Assembly: GCF_949987535.1 (NCBI RefSeq)
Contig: NC_080067.1
Coordinates: 5,332,001-5,396,000, forward strand
DNA from: Balaenoptera acutorostrata
Lineage: Eukaryota; Chordata; Mammalia; Artiodactyla; Balaenopteridae
Direction: 5' to 3'
DNA: 64,000 bases
Below are positions 33,891-45,102 of the stretch, piece after piece. The notes under the pieces are model-generated. The model made no database searches. It was not told the DNA's origin and worked only from the letters and a program-made list of their open reading frames with translations. Every line of letters starts with the position of its first letter. Within the stretch, counting starts at the first letter, position 1. The position numbers and the translations under genes were made by a program.

Positions 33891-35229
33891 GACACCCTTT
33901 TTAATGTTATATAGAAAATGTCCACTTGTACATTCTCGTATGTGTGTTTCCTGTTTCAAAGAAGAATATGAGAAGAGGGAGGGGAATATTAGGTCACCGA
34001 GTGCCCCATTCTGCTTGACAGTTCCAAGTTCATTAGCCAGTATTGCCCAGACAAAGAGGGATTTCTGCTCTGGGTTTTGCCCTTTTGCAGAGCCCTCCTC
34101 TGGTCCTCGTCTGGCCATGCCCCCAGCCTCTGCAATGTAAGAAGTTTGCAGATCAAGGAACTTGCCCTTTTAGAGCCCAGGTCTGTCCCTCTAGGCTTTG
34201 CTCTGGGTACGCAGGATCCTGGAATCCCTGCAGGGTGCGTGTGCATCTCTTCCCCAGGCTATTCTTCCAAAGGCAGGCTGTGCCAGAGATCGGCCAAAAG
34301 ACAGCTTTTCTTGGCAGGGGACGGTGGAGGAGGTGAATGGATCAGGGCTGTGTTATCTGGGCTGTCTAGACATCCGTGTGAAGGGCCTTACTGGAGGGAG
34401 TTCAGGCTGGGAATAAAGGTAGATGAGCCCAGTCTGGGAGCTGGGATCAAAAACCAGCTGTCTCCCTATACCAGCATATTCTAGTGTAAAAACCTGAGAA
34501 ATGCACGAATTCTAAATTTGAGCCTGGCCCTTCAGGTCCTTAGGAGATTATATTTGTTAAGATAGGAGAATACAAATATTTTTATAGTTTACTAGTTCAC
34601 GATAGAACAGAAATCCAATCTATAACATAAATAATTAGGGGAGGTAAAAGAGCCCCCATTAATACTTATGCCTCAGTATTAATACCAATGGCTCTGCCAT
34701 TGTGAGGATGGTCGTACCAGTGCTTCCATGTAGATGGGTACTTTGGAGACCCTCCATGAATTCTGTGTCCTGGTATTTTCATTTCTGGATGATCTCCTCC
34801 CCTTAAACCCTTTGGCTTGCTTTCACCAATAGAACATAGCAGAGGTGGCCCTCGGGGAAAGTCGGCCACTATGACCGGGCCCAGTGTGCTGGGGGGCGGG
34901 GGGGAAGGTCAAGGTCGCCACCCAGAGAAGCCGCATGGGGGATCCTGTGGCAGCCATGGAGGTGCGCCCCGTTTGAGAAGGAATCTCCCATCAGTAAGGA
35001 GTGCAGGTAGCTGAGAGCCACTGGCTGAAGCTTCTTCGGGCTCCACCTCAGTGCTCAAGATGAGGACAGGTTTTGATCAGTCAGCCCCCAGCCAGTGGCC
35101 GAGCAGGATGGAGGTGCTGGGGTCTGGCCACTGCTGCCCACTGTGACAGTCTTAGCTGTGGAGCCCCGGCAAAGGCTGGGTTGACAGAGGCTTTTTGTCA
35201 GTGATGCACTGCGGTCCAGAGCTCTTCTT
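33891..35229. other. GC-richer unique patch with overlapping open frames
   Basis: Between 34000 and 34480 the GC content rises clearly above the surroundings. Frames at 34043-34336, 34077-34484 and 34198-34416 (+) overlap in different phases, which argues against any single one being real. No start context, polyadenylation signal or known domain was recognised. 34650-35229 is also GC-richer, with a G-run at about 34890-34905 and LTR-like fragments, but nothing firm. Confidence 0.4.
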
Positions 35230-35434
35230 GCCCCATTCACTCTTCTCTGCTAGAGCTGCCAAATCCGCATCCTGGTCTCAAGGCATTCTCTGCTCAATCC
35301 GGCTTCTCCCCCCTTTAACTTTCATAGGCATCACTCCATCCTCCCCCCGAAACTACTTGCAATCCTAACTCCATCTCACTATCTTCTTCCTGGAAGACCC
35401 AACTGACACAGAAACCGAGGCACCCGCCAGCAGT

Positions 35435-35668
35435 AAGAAACTAGGACTTGGGACTTCCCTGGCGGTCCAGTGGTTGGGACTTCGCCTTCCAGTGAAGGGG
35501 GTGCGGGTTCGATTCCTGGTGGGGAGCTAAGATCCCACATGCCTCGTGGCCAAAAAACCAAAACATAAAACAGAAGCAATATTGTAACAAATTCAATAAA
35601 GATTTAAAAAACAATAGTCCACATCAAAAAAAAAAATTCAAAAAAAAAAAAAGAAAGAACCTAGGACT
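35435..35668 (+). mobile_element. CHR-type SINE, short older form
   Basis: Starts gggacttccctggcggtcca at 35450, with B-box region gggttcgattcctgg and the 'aacaaattcaataaagattt' 3' part shared with the element at 5832, then A-runs. TSD aagaaactaggact / aagaacctaggact (13 of 14) at 35435-35448 and 35655-35668. Confidence 0.93.
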
Positions 35669-35850
35669 CAAGTAGGTGACACTCATGGGGTCATTCCTGC
35701 CAGCCCCCAGCCATTCAGATTGCCCCAGCTGAGGCCACAGGGAGCAACGATGAGTGAATATTAACACAGTGGTTTAAGGCCCGTGTTTTGGGGGGATAGT
35801 TTGTAGCAGTAGAAAACTGAGACAGAAATTGTTACCCAGAGTGGGTGACA
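35669..35850 (+). mobile_element. Possible LTR relic (MaLR/ERVL-like), split from 35230-35434 by a SINE
   Basis: 'gtggtttaaggcccgtgttttg', 'gatagtttgtagcagtagaa' and 'aactgagacagaaattgtta' resemble the junction of an old MaLR/ERVL LTR with internal sequence. 'ggaagacccaactgacacag' near 35391 may be part of the same or another LTR. Low confidence. Confidence 0.32.
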
Positions 35851-37086
35851 TCCTGACAAAAAGCCTAAAATATATGGCATTGGCTTGATTTGTAAACTTT
35901 AAATGTTTAGATATTTAGATATCTGGTATGTGGACCTCCATGTGTGCTTTTCCCCCAGGCTTGCAAATGTTATAGCTGAGCCTGACGTTGGTTCTTGTGA
36001 AACTTTGCTATCTCTTTTGTTCTCCTTTGCCTTGAATATTCTTATGCACTTTCTCCCGTTTCTTTTTCAGTCATCTAAATGTCATTCTCCTTCAAAGATT
36101 ACCCCTTGAACAGAAACTCCTTTGGGAGAGACCACGGGACAGGGGTGGTAGCTTTCTCTGATCACATCTTCTAAAGGTGGTGGTTTTCGGTGGTTGCCAA
36201 GAAGGTGATGGAAAGTGTTAAATGAAAAATGGTTAAATATGAGCCTGAAACATCAGAAGTCAGCTGTGTGATGTGCAAGATAATCAAAAAAAGGTGGTGC
36301 ATTTACTTTTATGTTCATAGTTTTCTATCAGCCAAGGGTTCAGGTCCACGCCTTCACCTAGTTCAGCCCTGGGACCATCTCACTGAGGATAGAAACTTCC
36401 TTTATTAAGTTACAGCACTCTCTTCTGAGTGTTCTTATTGTGACTTTTTGGTGATTCGAGCCATACACATAAGTATATGTCCAATTACTTTGCAAAAATT
36501 TATTTTCCTTTATTTTATTCGATGTATTTCTCCTGGGGCCTGGAGCCAGATCACAGCCTTTGGGCACAGGGATGATGGACTCAGTCATAATTTCTCTCCC
36601 CAGTGTGTGACTACTGCTTATCTACTCTATATCCCACGTGTTTGCATCAAAATTCAAACTTTTCTAGAATACCACCTTTATTTTGTGCAAAAATTACACC
36701 CAAACATATTGGGGATGTTTTAAGTACGATTTTGCTATAATTTGCCCAGCCTCTGAAAGACTGCCAATTTTAGTTTAGGAATTTTTGCAGCTTATTATTC
36801 AAGGGTAGAGAAAGAATTTATGGTTGTCTATGGTATGTAAGTCCAAACACATGTTATTAATATTACCAGCATGATGACTTTTCCATTAATAGGAACACTG
36901 GAGTTTTCCCACTAATAATAAGAGAAATTAATGGGCCATAAGCAAACGTTTTGAAACCAATTATTGTCCTAGTGTGAAGATGTGTGAGTGTGTATATAAA
37001 TAGATAGAGATAGACAGTTATTCCTATGGTCCTATAATTAATTGAAACCAGGTATCTAATTTTTCCACTCCTTTGGATTAGTATGT
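35851..37086. other. Unique DNA, no gene seen
   Basis: Frames of 68-91 codons at 35903-36109 and 36358-36723 carry no motif. No repeat recognised. Confidence 0.42.
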
Positions 37087-37463
37087 TGAATGCTTCTTGT
37101 TTGTTTTTTTTTTTAAGTTATTTATTTATTTTTGGCTGCGTTGTGTCTTTGTTGCTGTGCGCTGGCTTTCTCTAGTTGCGGTGAGCGGGAGCTACTCATC
37201 CTTGCGGTGCGCAGGCTTCTCATGGCGGTGGCTTCTCTTGTGGAGCGCCGGCTCCAGGTGTGCGGGCTTCAGTAGTTGCAGCACGCGGGCTCAGTAGTTG
37301 TGGCTCGCGGGCTCTAGAGCACAGTCTTAGTCGTTGTGGCGCACGGGCTTAGTTGCTCCGCGGCATGTGGGATCTTCCTGGACCAGGGATCGAACCCGTG
37401 TCCCCTACATTGGCAGGCGGATTCTTAACCACTGCACCTCCAGGGAAGTTCTGAATGCTTCTT
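37087..37463 (-). mobile_element. CHR-type SINE, long older form with three internal modules
   Basis: T-run 37103-37114, TTTA tail, 'ggctgcgttgtgtctttgtt', three 'gtagttg(c/t)(a/g)' or 'gtcgttgtggc' modules (37271-37340), 'gaccagggatcgaacccgtg', and 5' end 'ctccagggaagtt'. Perfect 12-bp TSD tgaatgcttctt at 37087-37098 and 37452-37463. Confidence 0.95.
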
Positions 37464-38329
37464 TTAAACACAAAGGATATCTAGTAGTGGTAATAGACTA
37501 AAGAGCTATAATATTTAGTGACATTGTAATAAAAGCCAAATTTTTACCGTATTTATATTTACTTATTTATTTTGAATACTTATAACAATCTAGAATTTTG
37601 AGTCAACTTTTTTTTGTTTGTTTGTTTTGCAATTGAGAAACTAGAGGCTTAGAGATGTTATGTCCCCCAGCCATCAACACACAGCTGGTAATTGCCAGCA
37701 CCAACATTCAAATACTGCTCCCTCAGATCCTGAATTTCATGTTTTCTTTTATTTGATTTATTTTAGCCTTGAAGTATTAAATTAAATCAATGCATCCATT
37801 TAGCTAACCAGTTAGGCTCATGATGAAATGGAAATATATTTTCTAATAATAGAATAAGGAATAGATTCACAGGCAAATTTTCCTACCAGGAGAGATCCTG
37901 GTGGCACATATGATAAAAACGTCATTTAATACTGGAGGCTGACCAAGGAAAGAAGCAATTGTACAAAGAGGCACCAATAGGAGTGTTAGTTTTGGGGAAT
38001 CTAAAACTTCATCCACCTCCTATTAGAGCCACTTTTCTAGGGTTTCCTGCCACAAATTTATTCTTATACCTTCCCAGTAGAAGTACCTCATGTAGCATCA
38101 AGCTTACCTTTATGATGACCTCAAGGGATCTTGAGTATATATATACAACACTCTTCCTCCAAATACACAAGAGACTATAATAAATTAGGGGGAAAAAGTA
38201 TCAATAACTGCCACAGTCTAGGGAAGGATAGAATTACCAATGTCTGAAGAAAAAAAAAATGATGGACCCCAAATTTAAAATAGGCAAAATGAACAAATAT
38301 GTAAGGAACACAGCTGAACCCTTAGACTG
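37464..38329. other. Mostly unique DNA
   Basis: Contains a probable MIR piece at 37620-37735 ('gagaaactagaggcttagag', 'cacacagctggtaattgcca'). The remainder shows no recognised repeat; the 73-codon frame at 37959-38180 has no motif. Confidence 0.5.
37620..37735 (+). repeat. MIR-family fragment
   Basis: Carries 'ttgagaaactagaggcttag', then a 'cacacagctggtaattgcc'-type end, the most conserved part of the MIR core and tail. Confidence 0.6.
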
Positions 38330-39362
38330 GTATTTGTAAACGTTAGCATTCATTGGAATTATCTGGAGCGGATTGCTGAGCCCCACCCCAAGATTTCTTT
38401 TTTTTTTGTTTGTTTGCTTGGTTTTTTAAAGTTTTAATTTAATTTTCATTTTATATTGGAGTATAGTTTATTTACAATGTTGTGTTAGTTTCAGGTGTAC
38501 AGCAAAGTGATTCAGTTATACATATACATTTATCCATTCTTTTTCAGAGTCTTTTCCCATATAGGTTATTACAGAACATTGAGTTCCCTGTGCTGTACAG
38601 TAGGTCCTTGTTGTTTATCTCTTTTATATATAGTAGTGTGTATATGTTAATCCCAACTCCTAATTTATCCCTCACCCCTCTTCCTTCTTTGGTAACCGTA
38701 AGTTTGTTTTTGAAGTCTGTGAGTCTATTTCTTGTTTTGTAAATAAGTTCATTTGTATCCTTTTTTTAGATTCCACATATAAGTGATAGCATATGGCATT
38801 TGTCTTTGTCTGACTTACTTCACTTAGTATGATAATCTCTAGGTCCATCCATGTTGCTGCAAATGGCATTATTTCCTTCTTTTTTATGGCTGAGTAATAT
38901 GCCATTGTATATATGTACCACATCTTCTTTATCCACTCCTCTATTGATGGACATTTAGGTTGCTTCTATGTCTTGGCTATTGTAAATTGTGCTGCAGTGA
39001 ACATTGGCATATATGTATCTTTCTGAAGTATGGTTTTCTCTGGATATATGCCCAGGAGTGGGATTGCTGGATCATATAGTAGTTCTATTTTTAGTTTTTT
39101 AAGGAACCTCCATACTGTTCTCCATAGTGGTTGTACCAATTTACATTCCCACCACCAGTGTCGGAGGGTTCCCTTTTTTCCACACCTTCTGCAGCATTTA
39201 TTGTTTGTAGGCTTTTTGATGATGGCCAAAATTCAGCACCCAAGGTTTCTGATTCAGTAGTTCTGAATTTGGACCCGTGAATTTTCTAGAGTAGAAAGAT
39301 CCCAGGTGATACTGATGGTGAAGTGGATTTTGCTGGTCTGGGAACACACTTTGAGAACCACA
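38330..39362 (+). mobile_element. MER5A-type hAT DNA transposon relic, split by an L1
   Basis: Left part 38330-38398 ('cattggaattatctggagcg', 'gattgctgagccccacccca', 'agatttct') and right part 39241-39362 ('tttctgattcagtag', 'tcccaggtgatactgatggt', 'acacactttgagaaccacag') are consecutive pieces of MER5A. The sequence between them is an L1. The joined layout explains the non-L1 sequence on both sides of the L1. Confidence 0.82.
38399..39236 (-). mobile_element. LINE-1 3' UTR and ORF2 C-terminus inserted in MER5A
   Basis: T-run, 'ggagtatagtttatttacaa', 'cagtaggtccttgttgttta', then ORF2 C-terminal coding seen on the minus strand at 38672-39229, including the CRRCGKKGT...WWEC cysteine motif and VKKMWYIYTM-like end in broken form. 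TSD of about 12-14 bp in MER5A sequence: cccaagatttct (38387-38398) and cccaaggtttct (39239-39250), one mismatch. About 10 bases at 39227-39238 are not assigned. Confidence 0.93.
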
Positions 39363-39755
39363 GCCAGCATGGAGAAGTGAGGCTGCGGAACACCTGGGAG
39401 AAATCTCCAGATAGCGTTCATTTGGTGGAAAAGATAATGTGTGCAATCAGGTGTATACCTGTATTCCCAGCTTATCCTGAGCCTAGATGTTATGCTAGGC
39501 ATAACCATGGACACTGCCACAATTAGTGCATAAGAACAGTTACTGGGAGGGCATCACCGACCAAAGGCGGTCGATTGTATTGGCTCAAGAAAAAATATCA
39601 TGTGAGTTACTAGAAAGAGAATGTCTGAAGTTTCTACATCAAAGGAAAGATGTATAACTTACTAAAATGTTATGGAAAGACAAGAGAAAGACTAAATTAG
39701 GAATTCATGTTGACCACTAATTGGGGTGATCCATGGACATGGTTGGAGTTTAATC
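39363..39755. other. Unique spacer
   Basis: No repeat or coding signal recognised. Confidence 0.4.
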
Positions 39756-40143
39756 AAAAGTAGCAAAAGGTGGGCTTCACTGGTGGTGCAGTGGTTAAGA
39801 ATCCGCCTGCCAATGCAGGGGAGACAGGTTCAATCCCTGGTCTGGGAAGATCCCACGTGCCGCGGAGCAACTAAACCTGTGCACCACAACTACTGAGCCT
39901 GCACTCTAGAGCCTGCGAGCCACAACTACTGAGCCCATGTGCCACAACTACTGAAGCCCATGCACCTAGAGCCCGTGCTCCACAACAAGAGAGGCCACCG
40001 CAATGAGAAGACTGTGCACTGCAACGAAGAGTATCCCCCACTCACTGCAACTAGAGAAAACCCGCACACAGCAACGAAGACCCAACACAGCCATTAATAA
40101 ATAAATAAAATAAATTTATAAAAAATAAAAATGTAGCAAGGGG
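39756..40143 (+). mobile_element. CHR-type SINE, long older form with three internal modules
   Basis: 'gggcttcactggtggtgcag' start near 39772, three 'cacaactactga' modules (39887, 39921, 39943), a final 'acccaacacagccattaata' and an (AAAT)n tail. Imperfect TSD aaaagtagcaaaagg (39756-39770) and aaaatgtagcaagggg (40128-40143). Confidence 0.93.
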
Positions 40144-41203
40144 TCCAGTATATTTCTGCCCCTTGGTTGCCCTAACAACGGGGCTTGGTCTCCAAGGTAA
40201 TGAAATTATAATGACACATGCAATGAAGAACGTAATAACTAGGGGGATTTCTGTGGAGGCTTCTTGGAGGGATTTATAATGTACAAATGATGATAAGATG
40301 GTATTTGAGTTGTACATTAAGAGTAAAGTTTAGCATATGCAGTTGAGAACTTCTTGATACAACTATCTTATTGCTTCTCTAAGTAAATGTTCAAACCAAT
40401 GGAGGTGATAAATCATGTAGTTTCATATATACATTATTCAACTCATTGGCATCACATCTTGGGGGGGGAAAAAAAATAAGTACTGGGCTGGGGAAAATAG
40501 AAAAATGCATTCTCTTGGAGATCCAGAACTGAAACAAATATGGCAGCTGCTACTTAGAATCATCTCTTGATTTTAGTATTTCTATAGAATTTTGGTCCCA
40601 GGGAACAAGGGAAGTAGGACAGGGAGTTAACAGCAAAAAATACCAGGGAAGGAATGGGGCTGTAGTACATCTTTCTTAATTTTTGACCATCAAAAACAGA
40701 AAACAGGTGTTTGTTATAGAAAGTATGCCAATATTATACTTGTATATGACCCCTTTCCTTACCTCTTGAAGCCTTTAGATCTTTGAATTGGCCATGTAAA
40801 ACTATAAACAAATGCAATTTTTTTTTTCATTTTGACACTCATGCAGGCATGTTACTTTTCAGGTAGAGGTCTACAGAATTTTCCAAGTATTGATAGTTCT
40901 TCATAATAGCCCCCTGCTGGGCAGTCAAATGCCATCTTCCTTAAGGATGAACAAATAATACCCAAATTAAAGCATACAGTCTGTTCATCTATAAATAGAC
41001 ATTAAGTACAACACTTAATTCCAGACTATATTAGAAAAATATTTAAAGAAATGTGAGATGAAAATATAAGAACTCCAATATATAGCATTTTAATTTATAT
41101 GTTAAAGCAACAATGACCAAAAAAATTCTAAATGTGTGGTTAGGGCTCAGAAGATCAGTTTTCTATATTCCCTTCTTTAAAAACAACAACGATAACAAAA
41201 ACT
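40144..41203. other. Unique DNA, no gene seen
   Basis: The 88-codon frame at 40051-40317 (-) runs into the SINE and is not a gene. No other signal. Confidence 0.42.
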
Positions 41204-41270
41204 TTCAAAAGCATTTTTTAATTTACTTTTTATTTTATATTGGAGTATAGTTGATTTACAATGTTGTGTT

Positions 41271-41338
41271 AGTTTCAGGTATACAGCAAAGTAATTCAGT
41301 TATAAGTTTCAGGTATGCAGCAAAGTGATTCAGTTATA
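41271..41338. repeat. 34-bp tandem duplication inside the L1 3' UTR
   Basis: Units at 41271-41304 and 41305-41338, each beginning agtttcaggtat and ending cagttata, with two mismatches. Other L1 copies in the window have one unit at this place. Confidence 0.95.
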
Positions 41339-41718
41339 CATGTACATATATCCATTCTTTTTCAGAGTCTTTTCCCATATAGGTTATTACAGAATATTGA
41401 GTAGAGTTTCCTGTGCTATACAGTAGGTCCTTGTTGATTATCTATTTTACATATAGTAGTGTGTATATGTCAACCCCAAACTCCCAATTTATCCCTCCCC
41501 CCACCTTTCCCATTTAGTAACCATACGATTGTAAGTCTATGAGTCTATTTCTGTTTTGTAAATAAGTTAATTTGTATCATTTTTTTTAGCTTCCACATAT
41601 AAGTGATATCATATGATATTTGTCTTTGTGTGACTTACTTTACTTAGTATGATAATCTCTAAGTCCATCCATGTTGCTGCAAATGGCCCTATTTCATTCT
41701 TTTTTATGACTGAGTAAT

Positions 41719-41722
41719 ATTC

Positions 41723-41767
<45 letters not shown>

Positions 41768-41790
41768 CACACACACAATGGAATATATAT
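41719..41790. repeat. TG/TA/CA microsatellite, foldback-capable
   Basis: (TG)n, (TA)n and (CA)n in order. Bases 41746-41777 form a perfect 32-bp palindrome, and the outer attcc (41719-41723) and ggaat (41780-41784) extend the symmetry with gaps. It replaces the simple 'ccattgtatatatg' of other L1 copies. Confidence 0.93.
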
Positions 41791-41903
41791 ATATCACATC
41801 TTCTTTATCCATTCAAAAGCATATTGTAACTCAGCAAGAGATGAAGTCAGAAAATAATGGATGTGATAGAAAGTATATTAGATACTGCAGAATTAGTCAA
41901 TTT

Positions 41904-42249
41904 GAAACTGTCTTAATCCATCTGGGCTGGTAGAACAAAAATACCATGGACTGAGTGGATTAAATAACATTTATTTCTCACAGTCCAGGGTCAAGGCACT
42001 GTCAGATTCAGAGTCTGGTGAGAACCTACTTCCTAGTTCACAAAAGGCTGTCTTCTCTCTGTAACCTCACATGGCAGAAGGGGCAAGGGAGCTTTCAGAG
42101 TCTCTTTGTAAGGGCACTCATCCCAATCATGGGGGCTCCACCCTCATGACTTAATCCCAAAGGCCCCACCTCCTGATGCCATTACATTGGAGGTTAAGAT
42201 TTCAACGTATGAATTAGGGGGACACAAACATTCAGTCTATAGCAGAAAC
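41904..42249 (-). mobile_element. MLT1-type (ERVL-MaLR) solo LTR with 5-bp TSD
   Basis: The minus strand runs from tgctatagactgaatgtttg (5' end at 42244) through 'aggaggtggggcctttggga', 'catgtgaggttacagagaga' and 'gtgagaaataaatgttattt' to 'ggattaagaca' (3' end at 41909), the layout of an MLT1 LTR. It has TG...CA ends and a perfect 5-bp flanking repeat gaaac at 41904-41908 and 42245-42249. No internal region remains, so this is a solo LTR. Confidence 0.9.
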
Positions 42250-43282
42250 CAATGTTAGGAATTTACCCAAAACTCAAGGAAAAATCCAATATCCAGTATT
42301 CTCGGAGATAACAGAACAAACACAGTGTGATTATCTTGTGTGAAGATTAACCAATTCTTTTTCTATTTTATAAACCCAGCACAATTAAGATACCAAAATC
42401 TGAGAATGATAATGGAGGAAAAGGAAATTCCTGATCAATTCTACATATGAAAATTGAAATAAATAAATAAATATGTATGTAAATAAAATATTAAAATTTA
42501 ATTTTTGTACATTAAGGGTAATAGTATGTAAACAATAGGGTTAATTCTAAGAATGCAAATTTTTTCAATATTACGAAGTCTTATAAAGCATCCCATCATT
42601 CAGTAGAAAACATTCCTAGTTAAGTGAAAAAAAGAGCAAAGATCCCATTATCATAAACTCCCCAATATAAAACAGCTTGAAATGTTCTTGATAATGCAGT
42701 AAGACAGTAAAAAGGTATAATCATTTTAACTATTATAATGAATAATATAAAACTATCATTATTTGCAAATAATATACTTAATCAACTAAAATACACTGGA
42801 AATAAAGTTCAGTAGGGTACTCAATTATAAAAGCTATATAAGGACGGTATTAACATTTACATATAGTAGGATATAAAATTGAATAGAAAATTATTCCATT
42901 GAATAATTTACTATTAAATTAATGTACCTTGAAATAAGATTATCAAGAAATTTTTGGGACCCAAATGATTTAAAAAAACCACACAAAAAACTCAAAAGGG
43001 TAGATAATAAGCCTTGATGAAAATGTTGTATAACAATGTAACTTTTTTCTCCAAATCAATGTACATTTTTAGCAAATCACAATGAATATTTCAATATTTT
43101 TTGGAAGGAGGCTTTTCAAAATGAATTTAAGTTTGTTTGATAAAAAGAAATCAGAGAATAGTGAAGACCATTTTGATAAAGAAGGGTAAGGGTGAGTAGA
43201 TGGAGGGGAGAAAGTAAGGATTGCATTAACAAAAATGAAATAAATTTCATAATCATCAAAACACAGATAATCTGAATTCAAT
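42250..43282. other. AT-rich DNA, nothing recognised
   Basis: Includes an (AAAT)n patch near 42460-42490 with no adjacent SINE body. No gene. Confidence 0.42.
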
Positions 43283-43586
43283 AACAAAATATTGGGACTT
43301 CCCTGGTGGTGCAGTGGTTAAGAATCTGCCTGCCAATGCAGCAGACACGGGTTCAATCCCTGGTCTGGGAAGATCCCACATGCCACGGAGCAACTGAGCC
43401 CACGTGCCACAACTACTGAAGCCCACGTGCCTGGAGCCTGTGATCCACAACAAGAGAAGCCACTGCAGTGAGAAGCCCGTGTACTGCAACAAAGAGTAGC
43501 CCCCACTCGCTGCAGCTAGAGAAAGCCCACGCGCAGCAGCGAAGACCCAACACAGCCAAACAAACAAACAAACAAACAAAATATTG
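43283..43586 (+). mobile_element. CHR-type SINE, intermediate form
   Basis: Body begins gggacttccctggtggtgca at 43294. It has one full 'acaactactgaagcccacgt' module, 'actgcagtgagaagcccgtg', and a (CAAA)n tail. Perfect 12-bp TSD aacaaaatattg at 43283-43294 and 43575-43586. The 107-codon minus frame at 43256-43579 is the antisense SINE. Confidence 0.95.
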
Positions 43587-44479
43587 AGTATATATAAAGA
43601 AGGTTGGATGGCAGACTGAGTTCAGCTTGTTATGATGTGATATTTAATACGGATGGGCCTTTGTCACCTATAAACTTAGTTACATTTTATTTTTGTCCTT
43701 CCCCTCTTTCAACCTACTCACTGGGGATTGATTTGGGGTCTTCAGGTTGATGTAACTGTCAGACATGGTTGATGCAGCAGCAAAATTCTATATGCTTTGC
43801 CCAGATCTGGAACATCGGTGGAACACTAAGAATGACACCCAGAGTTAATAGCAGATTTTTGGAAGAAACATCAGAAGGAAATAGAAGAAGGAGAAGAAAG
43901 AGAAAATAAAGACTGGAGGAGGAAGTTCACAAAAGACAGAGAAGGGAGAAAGAGAAAAGAGGGAAGGGAAGAAGGAAGGGAAGGAAAAAAGGGAGGAAGT
44001 GAGCAAAAAAAAAAAAAAGCAGAAGAAAAGGAAGGAAGGAGAAAATATAATAAACTATCAATATAGAGAGAACTGTGCAGATGAATAACAGAAAAAAAGA
44101 CCCTAGGAACTATTAAAGTTTAGAATATGATAAAGCTTCTATTGAAAAGAATAGATATTTAGAAAATGGAATATGGGTAATTAATTATTATTGGGGGAGA
44201 CAGAGTTGGGTTACTATTTAAAATTATGTATTCAAAGTGAAAAACAACAAGTTTTCAAAATTTGGAAAATGTATGACAAAGATCAAAATCTTTTAGTGTA
44301 TGAAGGCATCTTATAAATTAAAGGGAAAAAATTATAACACCCAATGGAAAAAATGGGCAAAGGTTACTAGTATGTAATTTGTGAAAGATAAATATAATTA
44401 GTATTCACATATATGAAAAATATTTAGGCTCAGTGGTAATAAAGAAAGGTGTAATGAAGTATAAGTGAGTGATCATTTA
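43587..44479. other. Unique DNA plus polypurine tract
   Basis: Apart from the tract listed below, no repeat or gene is recognised. Confidence 0.4.
43855..44045. repeat. Polypurine (GGAA/GAAA-rich) tract
   Basis: About 190 bases that are almost entirely A and G on the plus strand, including (ggaa)n-like segments at 43955-44000 and 44025-44040 and an A-run at 44006-44019. Confidence 0.9.
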
Positions 44480-44840
44480 TTAACTTAGATTTTGGTAGGA
44501 TGAACACATACAGAAATGCACACCAATTTTTGTCAAGGATGCAAGGAAATGGGCTTTCATGCACTCTTGCTATTGGTGTATTTCTGGAAGGCAGTTGGGA
44601 AAGGTGTGTAAGCTTCGACTTGATGTTACTTCTCTTTTAGAAATTTATCCAGAGGCCATAATTACAAGGGCAAACAAAAATACACATATTGGTTAGTGGA
44701 AATGATTAAGAAAATCTTGACAAATCCATGAGATGCAGTACTATAGAACCATTAAAAGCTCTCAAAAGACTTCAAGATATGATATCCTAGGAATATATTT
44801 GTAAAGAGAATGGAAGTAGATTTTAAAATCTCACTATGGT
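44480..44840 (+). mobile_element. Ancient LINE relic (HAL1/L1M-like ORF2 end)
   Basis: Decayed landmarks in order: 'gcaaggaaatgggctttcat', 'ggaaggcagttgggaaaggt', 'tagaaatttatccagaggcc' and 'agaaccattaaaagctctca'. They correspond to the C-terminal region of old LINE ORF2. All frames are broken. Confidence 0.5.
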
Positions 44841-45102
44841 ATATGCTACAGTTTTATTTAGTATTCTGCACATTGCTATTTTCATTTAAGAATACACCTT
44901 AGAAGATTCCTCACTAGTGATGAAGGCTTAATTAACTTTGCTTCTTTTTAGTTTGATACGTCTTTGAAAAATCTTCTCAAAGCCAGTGTAGGTACTTGTC
45001 ATGTTGGGGATGTAATTATGGGAATGTGGAGCTGTCCTGAGGCTGCTAGAAAGCCTACTGGTGTCTCCCCGAGGCGAAGAAGGACTTAGAAGTATGTGCT
45101 GG
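44841..45102. other. Unique spacer
   Basis: No element recognised. Confidence 0.4.

Larger units (their letters stand above)
41204..41822 (-). mobile_element. LINE-1 3' end with internal rearrangements
   Basis: Antisense 3' UTR plus the end of ORF2, bounded by a perfect 11-bp TSD ttcaaaagcat at 41204-41214 and 41812-41822. It contains a 34-bp tandem duplication and a large TG/TA/CA expansion at the 'tgagtaatattcc...' site (both listed). Minus-strand codons near 41645-41700 (ATWMDLEIIILS) mark the ORF2 end. Confidence 0.95.

Noticed and set aside
42440..42500. Tail of a CHR SINE
   Set aside because: An (AAAT)n-like patch alone; no tRNA-like body on either side.
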